Of a stretch of DNA of 58,426 nucleotides, positions 27,002-35,921 are shown one piece after another (the first letter of the stretch is position 1; each line of letters starts with the position of its first letter). Below the pieces are notes generated by a model. The model was not told where the DNA came from. It was given only the letters and a program-made list of their open reading frames with translations, and made no database searches. Source of the stretch: Paenibacillus dakarensis (GTDB taxonomy: Bacteria; Bacillota; Bacilli; Paenibacillales; Paenibacillaceae). The position numbers and the translations under genes were made by a program. The stretch spans positions 1 to 58,426 of the forward strand of contig NZ_CDSE01000039.1 in assembly GCF_001373415.1 (NCBI RefSeq), read 5' to 3'.

Positions 27002-28699
27002 ATGAAACCGAATGAATCTGGTTCAAAGCTTCTTCAAGGGGCCTTTATACTTAGTGCGGCGGCTATTGTTTCCAAACTCATAGGCACGCTGCAAAAAATA
27101 CCGCTGCAGAATATGGGCGGTGACGCGGTATTTGGAATTTATAATACGGTCTACCCGCTTTATACAATGATTATTACGATAGCGATTGCCGGGTTTCCGG
27201 CAGCTCTATCGAAGTATGTTGCTGAATATGAAGCAGCAGGACGCCGGGAAGAGAGCCGAAGGATGGTTCGTATATCCACGGCTGCGCTCGTCATCTTTGG
27301 TCTTGTGCTTGGCGTAGCCATGTATTTAGGCGCGCCGGTATTAGGAGCATGGATTGGTGATGAGCACGTCGTTCCGGCACTGCGCAGTGGAGCTATTGCA
27401 CTTGCCTTTGTGCCATGGATGGCGCTCTTGCGGGGATATTTTCAAGGACTGCATAACATGGTGCCTACGGCTGTTTCACAAATTGTGGAGCAAAGCATTC
27501 GGGTAGCTGTTATGATTGGCCTTCTCCTGTATATGATTCAAGCAGGGGCTGGGGTTGATGAAATTGCGGCGGGTGCCTTGTTCGGATCAGCAGCAGGAGG
27601 AGCAGCAGGGCTGCTGGTTATGGCAGTTTACTGGCACAAGGAAACCTCTTCACATCGCAGGACGAAATCCGCGGGTGCAGATGCCAAGGCAGAATCGGGG
27701 ACCCTTTCGGGAAGCACTGTGCCGTCTCAACAAGCGGCAGGACCCCTTCCGGAGCGGGAAGGCTCCGGGCAGATGTTACGGCGATTGACGGTTTATGCAT
27801 TGCCGATCTGCTTGAGTGCACTTGCTGTACCGTTAATCGGCTTGGTTGACACATTTACCGTACCGAGACTCCTCAAATCCACCGGTTTGTCCGGTGAATC
27901 GGTCATGGCTCAGTTCGGTATTTACAATCGCGGTCTGCCGCTTGTGCAGCTTGTGACGATGATGGCTACCTCGCTCTCTGTATTGTTTATCCCCGCCTTG
28001 GCGGAGACCAAGTTCAAGGGGCAAGGAGACCTTGTAGCAAACCAGTGCCGCATGGCACTGCGCTGGTTCTGGCTGCTCGGCCTTGCAGCCTCATTTGGGC
28101 TGGCGATCCTGGCTGTGCCGATTAATATCATGCTATATCAGGATACAGTAGGCAGTACGGTAATGAGGTGGGTTGCTTTTACAGCCGTTGGCGGAACGCT
28201 CAGCATCATTTCTGCTGCACTGCTTCAGGGCATCGGGAGAGTAAAGGCCCCAGCTGTACATCTGCTGGTGGGCGCTCTGCTTAAGCTGGGCCTTAATCTG
28301 CTGCTGGTTCCCAAGCTGGGCATTACCGGTGCAGCCATAGCCGGTGTAGCAGCCCATTTTACTGCAGCGATCCTGAACGTGTTTTTACTGGCTCGTACGG
28401 TGGGATTCAAGCTGAACGCCGTGGATTTGCTGTTAAAGCCTGCTGTCGTCATTACAGGGCTTACACTTGCAGCCTGGGCCATGAGCGGAGCCGTATCCGG
28501 TATGTTTACCGTGCTGGGTAACGGCTCAGGCCGTCTGGGTGCAGCGGCCGCGAGTTTGGCCGGAGTTACGGCCGGGGGCGCAGTATTTCTTGCGGGCACT
28601 GTGCTTGTTAAGCTGCTTACAGAAGAGGAACTTCGGATGCTGCCCAAGGTCGGAGGGCCGCTCGCAGACATGCTTAAAGCGATTCGTATTCTGCGCTGA
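27002..28699 (+). CDS. spoVB: Polysaccharide/lipid flippase of the SpoVB-MurJ (MOP) family
   Basis: A 565-residue multi-spanning membrane protein of the MATE/Wzx/MurJ superfamily, about 14 hydrophobic segments, starting with KLLQGAFILSAAAIVSKLIGTLQ as in SpoVB and YabM. Such proteins flip lipid-linked cell-wall or polysaccharide precursors. It holds the position of yabM in Bacillus. A hydrophilic loop at residues ~215-258 (Ser, Lys and Ala rich) divides the protein. The ATG at 27002 fits the family start but has a poor ribosome site. The gene symbol is uncertain among SpoVB paralogues. Confidence 0.85.
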   Translation: MKPNESGSKLLQGAFILSAAAIVSKLIGTLQKIPLQNMGGDAVFGIYNTVYPLYTMIITIAIAGFPAALSKYVAEYEAAGRREESRRMVRISTAALVIFGLVLGVAMYLGAPVLGAWIGDEHVVPALRSGAIALAFVPWMALLRGYFQGLHNMVPTAVSQIVEQSIRVAVMIGLLLYMIQAGAGVDEIAAGALFGSAAGGAAGLLVMAVYWHKETSSHRRTKSAGADAKAESGTLSGSTVPSQQAAGPLPEREGSGQMLRRLTVYALPICLSALAVPLIGLVDTFTVPRLLKSTGLSGESVMAQFGIYNRGLPLVQLVTMMATSLSVLFIPALAETKFKGQGDLVANQCRMALRWFWLLGLAASFGLAILAVPINIMLYQDTVGSTVMRWVAFTAVGGTLSIISAALLQGIGRVKAPAVHLLVGALLKLGLNLLLVPKLGITGAAIAGVAAHFTAAILNVFLLARTVGFKLNAVDLLLKPAVVITGLTLAAWAMSGAVSGMFTVLGNGSGRLGAAAASLAGVTAGGAVFLAGTVLVKLLTEEELRMLPKVGGPLADMLKAIRILR

Positions 28700-28793
28700 C
28701 CATGGACCAGGGCGTGAGATGTCTTTCTGACTGTGGTATAGTAGTGTACGAAAAACACCGCCACATGAGCGGGCGAAGAGCGGAGGAAGCCTT

Positions 28794-30308
28794 ATGAGTG
28801 CAGCCATTACGGTTGTTGGCCTTGGATCCGGCAATCCGGACAGGCTGACATTGGGTATTATGAAAACACTGCAGGACGCTGCCACAGTATACGTACGCAC
28901 CTTGTCTCATCCTGTGATCACCACACTTGAGGAACTGGATATAATTATGGAATCGTTTGATCATGTATATGAGAGTCATGATACGTTTCCGGAGGTATAT
29001 GATAATATTGCTTCCGCACTGATCAAATCGGCGCTTGCTGAAGACAGCGGTGGTGAAATCGTCTATGCCGTTCCTGGACATCCAATGGTGGCAGAAGCGA
29101 CTGTAAAGCTGCTTCGGGAGCGCTGCCCGGAGCAGAATATTACACTAACCGTACTTGGTGGAGAAAGCTTCCTTGATGAGGCATTCGTCAGTCTCGGCTT
29201 TGATCCCATTGAAGGCTTTCAACTGCTGGATGCAGCCGAGCTGCGCAGCAGCTTTATCCAGCCGCAGCTTCATACGTTAATCGGTCAGGTTTATGACATG
29301 TTCACCGCCTCAGAGGTAAAGCTTGCGCTCATGGACATCTATCCTGATGATTATGAGGTGGTAGTTGGACATGCACTCGGCGTAGAAGGTGAAGAGTCTA
29401 TCGTACGCCTTCCGCTGTATGAGCTCGACCGAATTGATGGTTATGGTAATCTGTCACTGGTTTATGTGCCCCGCAGCGACGATGATGCCCTGCGCCAGCG
29501 GACTTTTGCCCGTCTTCATGAAATTGTCGGCATTCTCCGCAGCCCGGAGGGTTGTCCCTGGGACCGTGAGCAGACTCATGAATCCATACGCAAGAACCTG
29601 ATTGAAGAGACATATGAGGTTCTGGAAACGATTGATGAGGATGATCCGGAGCATATGCAGGAGGAACTTGGAGACTTGCTTCTGCAAATTCTTCTCCATT
29701 CCCAGATGGAAGAGGAGCTCGGCACGTTTACTGTATATGACGTCATTCAAGGACTGAACGATAAGTTGATTTTCCGCCATCCTCATGTCTTCGGCGAGAA
29801 CTCCGCCAAGAACGCCGAGGATGCCTTGCAGAACTGGGAACAGATGAAGGCAGAAGAGAAGCGGCGGAAAGGAATTGCGCCTGAGAAGCAATCGGTTCTG
29901 GATGGCGTGCCTCGCGATCTGCCCGCATTGATGAAGGCTTACAAGCTGCAGAAAAAAGCATCCAAGGTGGGCTTTGATTGGGATGATATCGAATCTGTGT
30001 TCCAGAAGATTGAGGAGGAGCTTGCCGAGCTCCGTGAAGCTGTGAACGAAGGGCAGTCTCTGGAGGACCAGGCGCTTGAGCTGGGTGACTTATTATTTGC
30101 TGTAAGTAATGCAGCCCGGTTCATCAAGGCTGATCCTGAAGAAGCGTTGACGAGAACCAACCGGAAGTTCGTTACCAGATTTCGTTATATCGAGGAGCAG
30201 CTAAAGGCCCAGGGCAAATCAGTCCAGGACAGCTCACTGCAGGAGATGGAGTCCTTATGGCAGTCAGCCAAACAAATTTCGTCATCTGACGACGGCAACA
30301 AACCGTGA
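28794..30308 (+). CDS. yabN: YabN: tetrapyrrole-methylase-like domain fused to MazG nucleotide pyrophosphohydrolase
   Basis: A 504-residue two-part protein. The N-terminal half has the SAM-dependent tetrapyrrole methylase fold (TVVGLGSGNPDRLTL near residue 5, VPGHPMVAEA near 85). The C-terminal half holds tandem MazG all-alpha NTPase repeats with the EExxE-type motifs (LIEETYEVLETIDE and EEELAELREAV). MazG cleans up non-standard or excess NTPs; the role of the methylase half is unknown. A good GGAGGAAG precedes the ATG. Confidence 0.93.
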   Translation: MSAAITVVGLGSGNPDRLTLGIMKTLQDAATVYVRTLSHPVITTLEELDIIMESFDHVYESHDTFPEVYDNIASALIKSALAEDSGGEIVYAVPGHPMVAEATVKLLRERCPEQNITLTVLGGESFLDEAFVSLGFDPIEGFQLLDAAELRSSFIQPQLHTLIGQVYDMFTASEVKLALMDIYPDDYEVVVGHALGVEGEESIVRLPLYELDRIDGYGNLSLVYVPRSDDDALRQRTFARLHEIVGILRSPEGCPWDREQTHESIRKNLIEETYEVLETIDEDDPEHMQEELGDLLLQILLHSQMEEELGTFTVYDVIQGLNDKLIFRHPHVFGENSAKNAEDALQNWEQMKAEEKRRKGIAPEKQSVLDGVPRDLPALMKAYKLQKKASKVGFDWDDIESVFQKIEEELAELREAVNEGQSLEDQALELGDLLFAVSNAARFIKADPEEALTRTNRKFVTRFRYIEEQLKAQGKSVQDSSLQEMESLWQSAKQISSSDDGNKP

Positions 30309-30472
30309 AAAAAGATTATTTTTCGCACAAAAAATAAAAAAATAGCGTAATGCGGCAGGAATTCAGCAAGCTGTCCAGAATATCCTTGTAAGGTAATTCG
30401 GATTATGCCGATAGTTACTGTAAGCAGTGTTACAGACTTTTACTTTTCTGATAATTGGGAGGATTTAAAATT

Positions 30473-30745
30473 ATGAACAAAACAGATCTGATCAACAACA
30501 TTTCCAGCAAAAGTGGATTGACTAAAAAAGACGTAGAAAACGTCCTGAACGGTTTCCTTGGTGAAATCACTGACGCTCTTGCTAGCGGCGACAAAGTACA
30601 ATTGATCGGCTTCGGTACATTCGAAACTCGCAAGCGTGCAGGTCGTACAGGCCGTAACCCGCAAACGGGCAACACGATTGAAATCCCTGAATCTAACGTT
30701 CCTGCATTCAAAGCGGGCAACAAACTTAAAGAAGCTGTAAAATAA
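30473..30745 (+). CDS. hup: DNA-binding protein HU
   Basis: A 90-residue nucleoid protein that bends DNA. Recognised by MNKTDLINNISSKSGLTKK, the GFGTFETRKRAGRTGRNPQTG arm with the tip proline, and IPAFKAGNKLKEAVK-type end. It starts after GGGAGGA at 30457-30463. Its stop overlaps the ATG of rqcP (TAATG). In Bacillus hbs is elsewhere; here it sits at the head of the rqcP operon. The 164-base gap upstream is A-rich; no clear promoter was found. Confidence 0.96.
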   Translation: MNKTDLINNISSKSGLTKKDVENVLNGFLGEITDALASGDKVQLIGFGTFETRKRAGRTGRNPQTGNTIEIPESNVPAFKAGNKLKEAVK

Positions 30746-31023
30746 TGCGTGTCGATAAGTTCCTTAAAGTATCGAGGTTAATCAAGCGGCGTACCGTAGC
30801 GAAAGATGTATCCGACCAAGGGCGGGTGTTGATCAACGGCCGTGAGGCCAAACCGAGCAGCACAGTCAAGGTGGGCGACGAGATCACGGTCCAATTCGGC
30901 CAAAAGCTGGTCACAGTCCGCGTCGAGCGTCTTGCTGAGACGACCCGTAAAGATGAGGCAGCAAGCCTTTATACCTTGGTTAAGGAAGAACCGATCGTCA
31001 AGGATAACGGATTGAACTGGTAG
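30745..31023 (+). CDS. rqcP: RqcP (YabO), S4-domain ribosome quality-control factor
   Basis: Homologous to Hsp15; with RqcH it adds C-terminal alanine tails to peptides stalled on 50S subunits. The 92-residue product is nearly all S4 domain: MRVDKFLKVSRLIKRRTVAK and GRVLINGREAKPSSTVKVGDEI. The start overlaps the HU stop, so translation is probably coupled. A terminator follows. Confidence 0.94.
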   Translation: MRVDKFLKVSRLIKRRTVAKDVSDQGRVLINGREAKPSSTVKVGDEITVQFGQKLVTVRVERLAETTRKDEAASLYTLVKEEPIVKDNGLNW

Positions 31024-31039
31024 GTCCAATCTGTTTCAG

Positions 31040-31077
31040 GAGCACCCCTTCATATAATTGAGGGGGTGCTCTTTTTG
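31040..31077 (+). terminator. Terminator after rqcP
   Basis: GAGCACCCC pairs perfectly with GGGGTGCTC, then five T. Confidence 0.92.
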
Positions 31078-31144
31078 TGTGTAACGGCAGTTCTAAAGAC
31101 AGGCCATACCCCATAAGCTAGTTCTAAAAGGAGGGGTACATGCC

Positions 31145-31426
31145 ATGATCGACCAAGGAAAGGGTAAATCTCATGAGCTGCGGATGCAAAACCGTAAGCT
31201 GCTTGACATCACGGGCGTCCAAAATGTGGAGAGCTTTGATAGTGAAGAATTCCTGCTTCAGACTGAACTTGGGCATTTGACCATTCGGGGCCAAAATTTA
31301 CATATTAAAAATCTGAGTCTGGAAGAGGGTCTTCTGTGTATAGAAGGATTAGTACACTCTCTTATCTACTTGAATCCCGGGTCCCAGACCAAAAACAAGA
31401 GCCTCTTCGGCAAGCTGTTTAAATGA
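31145..31426 (+). CDS. yabP: Sporulation protein YabP
   Basis: A 93-residue YabP/YqfC-family protein needed for sporulation in B. subtilis, where it is mother-cell expressed. The beta-rich family segment spans HELRMQNRKLLDITGV to LSLEEGLLCIEGLV. AAAAGGAGGGG precedes the ATG. A CATAAGCTA at 31107-31115 resembles a mother-cell -10 but has no matching -35. The end overlaps yabQ by four bases. Confidence 0.9.
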   Translation: MIDQGKGKSHELRMQNRKLLDITGVQNVESFDSEEFLLQTELGHLTIRGQNLHIKNLSLEEGLLCIEGLVHSLIYLNPGSQTKNKSLFGKLFK

Positions 31427-31992
31427 ATCCGCAAACGCAGTGGATCACGCTGCTCTGGATGATATTTTCCGGAGCAGCCATGGGACTGGCCTATGACAGC
31501 TACCGGGTGCTGGCTGGCCAGCTTCGTTTTCCTAAATGGTCTCAACACGCGCTTGATTTAGGATACTGGATCGCAGCAGCATTATTTGTATTCCGAATGC
31601 TGTATGATACGAACCATGGCCAACTGCGATTTTATGTGTTTTTGGGACTCTTTTTAGGGGTTTGGATCTATTTTTTAATATGGAGTGTTATAACCAGGCG
31701 TTTTGTGGTAATGTTAATTCAGGTGGCAAAACGCTTGCTGTCGGTTTTAATGACGCTGTTTCGCGTGTTGGTCCTTAATCCAATCAAGGGTATTCTATAC
31801 CTGCTGAAAGGCATGCTTAAGCTTCTATGGAGATTAGTCATGTTCCTTTTACGTGTGGTGCTCGGATGCCTTAGGCCTCTGTGGAAACTTCTGAAGTGGA
31901 TGCTGAGACCTATCACATCACGTGTGAAAATGCCCGTTTGGGTTAAACATGTGGCGGACAAGGTTATAAAGGTGTGGAAACGCTGGTTTTAG
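31423..31992 (+). CDS. yabQ: Sporulation membrane protein YabQ
   Basis: YabQ is required for spore cortex formation in Bacillus. The 189-residue product has about four or five hydrophobic segments in its first 130 residues, starting with the family motif FSGAAMGLAYDSYRVL, then a strongly basic tail. The start codon overlaps the yabP stop (ATGA). Located, as in Bacillus, between yabP and divIC. Confidence 0.9.
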   Translation: MNPQTQWITLLWMIFSGAAMGLAYDSYRVLAGQLRFPKWSQHALDLGYWIAAALFVFRMLYDTNHGQLRFYVFLGLFLGVWIYFLIWSVITRRFVVMLIQVAKRLLSVLMTLFRVLVLNPIKGILYLLKGMLKLLWRLVMFLLRVVLGCLRPLWKLLKWMLRPITSRVKMPVWVKHVADKVIKVWKRWF

Positions 31993-32004
31993 GAGGAATG
32001 AGTC

Positions 32005-32346
32005 ATGGGAAGATTTGCTGAACAACCGAAGCAGGCTCCCCACAAGACAATAAAGAACAAGGGCGTACTTCGGCGCAAAAGAATGTATATGGCCGTCATG
32101 GCGCTGTTTTTGATCTGGGCAGGTTCAACGCTCTGGTCTCAACATGTTCAAATCCAGAACCGAAGTGACATTCTGGCACAGAAGCGCACAGAACAGCAAG
32201 CTGTACAAGATTCATGGAACAAGCTGAATTTTGAGGTTGAAAGGCTGCAAGATCCCGAATATATCGGGCAGATCGCCAGGAAGAAGTTCGGTCTTTACCC
32301 ACCGGCAGAGATTCCAATTATTCAATCGCAGAAACAGAATGAATAA
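32005..32346 (+). CDS. divIC: Cell division protein DivIC (septum formation initiator)
   Basis: A 113-residue bitopic membrane protein of the divisome that pairs with FtsL and DivIB. A basic cytoplasmic tail, one membrane segment (residues ~31-49, MAVMALFLIWAGSTLW) and an extracellular coiled coil that ends in YIGQIARKKFGLYPPAEIP. TAGGAGGAATG provides the ribosome site. Short spacing from yabQ suggests one transcript. Confidence 0.92.
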   Translation: MGRFAEQPKQAPHKTIKNKGVLRRKRMYMAVMALFLIWAGSTLWSQHVQIQNRSDILAQKRTEQQAVQDSWNKLNFEVERLQDPEYIGQIARKKFGLYPPAEIPIIQSQKQNE

Positions 32347-32373
32347 TGTTGGCGAAGCCATGACATACGTCTG

Positions 32374-32402
32374 TTGACCTCTTTTAGGTCATTGGGTATA
32401 AT
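32374..32402 (+). promoter_or_regulatory. Sigma-A promoter of yabR
   Basis: TTGACC and TATAAT with a 17-base spacer, 66 bases before the ATG. Confidence 0.85.
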
Positions 32403-32467
32403 CAAATCACCGCAGTGAGATTCAAGAAATCGGACTGTATATTTTTAAGGGAGGATCATTTTATTCT

Positions 32468-32950
32468 ATGGCAATTGAAGTGGGCACCAAGTTAGAGGGC
32501 AAGGTGACAGGTATTACGCATTTTGGAGCATTTGTGGATCTGTCAGGAGGTGTCACGGGTCTCGTTCACATCTCGGAGATCGCCGACAACTACGTTAAGG
32601 ATGTCAACGATCACTTGAAGATCAACGATGTCGTTACCGTGAAGGTGATTAATGTCGACAAGGACGGTAAGATCGGTCTTTCGATCAAGCAAGCTGTTGA
32701 CAAGCCGGCTTCCGAAAGTCGTCCACCCCGCGCACCAAGACCAGAGCGCAGCGGCGGCGGAGAACGATTCGGAGGTGGCGGTGGAGGATATAACCGTGAA
32801 CGCGGTGGACGCCCGTTTAAGCCTGCGGCCAGTAAGCCTTCATTCGAGGATAAAATGTCACGTTTCCTGAAAGACAGTGAAGAACGTATTTCTTCGCTGA
32901 AGAAGAATACAGAGGGCAAACGCGGAGGACGCGGAGCCAAACGGATGTAA
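32468..32950 (+). CDS. yabR: S1-domain RNA-binding protein YabR
   Basis: A 160-residue protein with one S1 domain (residues ~1-75: GTKLEGKVTGITHFGAFVDL, HISEIADNYVKDV, GKIGLSIKQA) related to polynucleotide phosphorylase and ribosomal S1. A Pro/Arg/Gly-rich linker with RGG-like groups follows, then a short helical basic tail. Probably binds RNA or ribosomes; the cell role is not settled. It has its own strong promoter and a terminator. Confidence 0.9.
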   Translation: MAIEVGTKLEGKVTGITHFGAFVDLSGGVTGLVHISEIADNYVKDVNDHLKINDVVTVKVINVDKDGKIGLSIKQAVDKPASESRPPRAPRPERSGGGERFGGGGGGYNRERGGRPFKPAASKPSFEDKMSRFLKDSEERISSLKKNTEGKRGGRGAKRM

Positions 32951-32971
32951 TTTGCCAACATATATAAAGCT

Positions 32972-33007
32972 ACCGCAGAGGGAATTAACCTTCTGCGGTT
33001 TTTTTGT
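32972..33007 (+). terminator. Terminator after yabR
   Basis: ACCGCAGA pairs with TCTGCGGT, extended by GG/CC across an offset base, then seven T. Confidence 0.88.
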
Positions 33008-33191
33008 CGCGTGATACAAGGGTACGACATGTTCCTACGTGATTTACGGGTTTAAATAGATAAATCAAAATAGGAAGGCGCCCCAATTCGGGAAATATAT
33101 TTAACCAAATTATGGTTAATGTTACATCTGCATGTAACTGTATCAAGGGTTTGAGCTTACTTACCCGAGTTTTCGCAAAGGCATGCTTTTT

Positions 33192-33258
33192 TGTCGGAAA
33201 TTTCTTTAGGGCATGTCCGGTGTTCTGACAAACTTTCCCGGCCGTGTGGTTTTATAAT
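33192..33258 (+). promoter_or_regulatory. spoIIE promoter region with Spo0A-like boxes
   Basis: CTGACA (33225-33230) and TATAAT (33253-33258) are separated by 22 bases. The B. subtilis spoIIE promoter is a Spo0A-activated sigma-A promoter with unusually wide spacing (about 21). TGTCGGA at 33192-33198 and TGTCAGA on the reverse strand (33224-33230) resemble Spo0A boxes. The B. subtilis tRNA pair between yabR and spoIIE is absent; the rest of the gap (33008-33191) shows no gene. Confidence 0.6.
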
Positions 33259-33298
33259 GGGACCTAACAAATTCGTGAAAGAATGAGGTGCCAGGGTG

Positions 33299-35809
33299 AT
33301 GGGGAAAAGGAACGTGGTTATGTTTCCGGGAACAGAAGCGGCAAAGGGAGAGGCGGGAGTTATTCATACCCGCTTGATTGAACGTATGGGACAGTTGTCC
33401 TTCTTAAAGCGACCTCTTGATCTGCTGGCCGCTAAGAAGTGGATGATTTTATTGACCTTTATGGGTTTTCTGCTCGGCAGAGCGATGATTCTGAATGAGT
33501 TATCCCCGTTTGCAGCTGCCTATTTTGCCGTGATCGCATTTATGCGCAGAGATTATTTACTTCCGGTAGGAGTGGCCTTAATTGCAGGAAGCCTGTTCGC
33601 CTCTGGTCAAACGACACTGATCATTCCGGCAGAGCTCATTATCTTTTACGCCATACTCAGAGGGCTGGAAACTTATGAACGGGCAGAATTGTCGTACGCA
33701 CCAATGATGGTATTTGTATCTACCTTCGTGGTGAAGCTGTTCGGGCTGTTAATCGGCCCATCCCTGACCTGGTACACCATGATGATGATGACGCTGGATG
33801 CCGTGCTTGGATTCGTGCTGACCCTGGTGTTTATCCAGGCGATTCCGGTATTTACCTTACGCAAAAAAAATTATGTGCTTAAAAATGAGGAAATTCTCTG
33901 CCTTATTATTCTGCTTGCTTCCGTGATGACCGGGGCTGTAGGCTGGGTTATTCAAGGAATGTCTGTTGATCATATACTCTCCCGTTACCTGATCCTGCTG
34001 TTTGCCCTGGTTGGCGGCGCTCCGCTCGGTGCGTCTGTTGGGGTGATGACGGGTTTGATCCTGAGCCTCGCAGATATTTCAGCATTCACCCAGATGAGCC
34101 TGCTTGCATTTTCAGGGATGCTCGCCGGCATGCTGAAGGAAGGCAAGAAGGGTGGTGTTTCCTTGGGAATGCTGCTCGGAGCAACGATACTGTCTGTTTA
34201 CTTTAACAACCCTGGTCAAGTGATGATCTCTACATGGGAAACCTGTATAGCGATTGGATTATTCCTGATTACGCCAAAAATTGTGACAAGGGCGATCAGC
34301 AAGTATGTCCCAGGCACACAGGACCATACCAAATCGCAGCATGAGTATGCCAAAAGGGTACGGGATTTAACGGCAGAACGGGTAACTCAATTCTCCAAGG
34401 TATTCCGGCAGCTATCCCAAAGCTTCGGGCAAACGACAGGGACGATTCAGCCTCCGGGAACACAGACCGAGGAGATGAATCATTTCATGGACGCAGTTGC
34501 AGATGGAACCTGCTCCGCCTGCTTTAAACGGAACCATTGCTGGGATGCCAAGTTCTATCAGACCTATAAGTATATGACTGACATGATGACGAGGATCGAA
34601 GAGAATCCGGATACAGAGGCTAAAGATCTCCCGCAGGCATGGGACAGGATATGCGGCAAGAAAGATGAAGTCCTTGGTGTCCTGAAGCAGCAATACCATC
34701 TCTATCAACATGATATGCAGTGGAAGCGTCAAATATTCGACAGCCGGCAGCTGGTCGCAGAGCAATTATCCGGCGTATCGCAGGTTATGGAGGATCTGGC
34801 GCGGGAGATTAAACGGGAAAGTCAGACCATGCATATTCAGGAGGAGCAAATTCGGGAGGCTGTGCAGCATCTTGGCCTATCCATTCAAGGGATTGATATT
34901 ATAAGCCTCGATTCGGGCCATGTGGAAATTGAAATCATTCATGCTTATACGAGAGGATATGATGAATGCCGCAAAATTATTGCGCCGCTTCTTTCCGACA
35001 TTATCGGGGAGCATATCGCCGTCGTTGAAGAGACGGTAACTCATCCGCGTGACGGACTCGCTACGGTGCGCTTCGGTTCAGCGAAGACGTTTGAAATTAC
35101 AACGGGGGTGTCCGCAGCAGCCAAAGGAGGAGATTTGCTGTCAGGAGACAGCTTCAGCACGGTTGAGCTCGGCAATGGAACTTTTGCGGTGGCACTAAGT
35201 GACGGAATGGGTAATGGGGAGAGAGCGAGAATGGAGAGCAGCTCCGCACTGAATATTTTGGAGCAGCTGCTGCAATCGGGCATGGATGAGAAGCTTGCGA
35301 TTAAATCGGTGAATTCGATTCTTATGCTTCGTTCACCGGATGAAATTTATGCAACAGTGGATATGGCTCTGATTGATCAATACTCGGCTCAGACTATTTT
35401 TATGAAAATAGGCTCCGCTCCAAGCTTTATTAAGAGAGGAAACGAGGTTATTCCTGTCACAGCCAGCAACCTTCCGATTGGTATTATTCAAGATATTGAG
35501 GTGGATCTCGTTTCTGTGCAGCTGCAGGCGGGTGATGTGCTGATTATGATGACGGACGGTATATACGATGCACCGGGCTATGCTGTAAACAAGGAGCTAT
35601 GGATGAAGCGGATGATCCAGGAGATAGGCGGGTCAGATCCTCAGGAGATTGCCGATTGCTTGCTCGAAAAGGTGATTCGGTATCAACAAAATCAAATCCA
35701 TGATGATATGACGGTTGTGGTAGGACGAGTCGATCATTTTCATCCGGAGTGGGCAAACGTCCATATACCCGGTTTTGCACGGATGGAGCGGCCGCGAACG
35801 GTAAGCTGA
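33299..35809 (+). CDS. spoIIE: Stage II sporulation protein E, membrane PP2C phosphatase
   Basis: Dephosphorylates SpoIIAA at the polar septum and so activates sigma-F in the forespore; it also binds FtsZ. 836 residues: about ten membrane segments (residues ~45-330), a regulatory linker with a cysteine group (CSACFKRNHCW), and a C-terminal PP2C domain (from ~590) with metal-binding aspartates in GDSFSTVELG, LSDGMGNGERA, MTDGIYD and HDDMTVVVGR. ATG at 33299 preferred over the GTG just before it because of spacing from GAGGTG. Confidence 0.96.
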   Translation: MGKRNVVMFPGTEAAKGEAGVIHTRLIERMGQLSFLKRPLDLLAAKKWMILLTFMGFLLGRAMILNELSPFAAAYFAVIAFMRRDYLLPVGVALIAGSLFASGQTTLIIPAELIIFYAILRGLETYERAELSYAPMMVFVSTFVVKLFGLLIGPSLTWYTMMMMTLDAVLGFVLTLVFIQAIPVFTLRKKNYVLKNEEILCLIILLASVMTGAVGWVIQGMSVDHILSRYLILLFALVGGAPLGASVGVMTGLILSLADISAFTQMSLLAFSGMLAGMLKEGKKGGVSLGMLLGATILSVYFNNPGQVMISTWETCIAIGLFLITPKIVTRAISKYVPGTQDHTKSQHEYAKRVRDLTAERVTQFSKVFRQLSQSFGQTTGTIQPPGTQTEEMNHFMDAVADGTCSACFKRNHCWDAKFYQTYKYMTDMMTRIEENPDTEAKDLPQAWDRICGKKDEVLGVLKQQYHLYQHDMQWKRQIFDSRQLVAEQLSGVSQVMEDLAREIKRESQTMHIQEEQIREAVQHLGLSIQGIDIISLDSGHVEIEIIHAYTRGYDECRKIIAPLLSDIIGEHIAVVEETVTHPRDGLATVRFGSAKTFEITTGVSAAAKGGDLLSGDSFSTVELGNGTFAVALSDGMGNGERARMESSSALNILEQLLQSGMDEKLAIKSVNSILMLRSPDEIYATVDMALIDQYSAQTIFMKIGSAPSFIKRGNEVIPVTASNLPIGIIQDIEVDLVSVQLQAGDVLIMMTDGIYDAPGYAVNKELWMKRMIQEIGGSDPQEIADCLLEKVIRYQQNQIHDDMTVVVGRVDHFHPEWANVHIPGFARMERPRTVS

Positions 35810-35921
35810 CTATGATGGCGACCGAACCCTTCTATTCTTTTAATTGTCGTTTGAACTCTACAAAAATGGGAATGATAGAGAGTAGACGATAGATTAATAA
35901 AGTGACGGGAGGGTTTCGAAT

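Noticed and set aside
33008..33298. tRNA genes expected between yabR and spoIIE by analogy with B. subtilis
   Set aside because: No cloverleaf or T-loop sequence is present in this gap.
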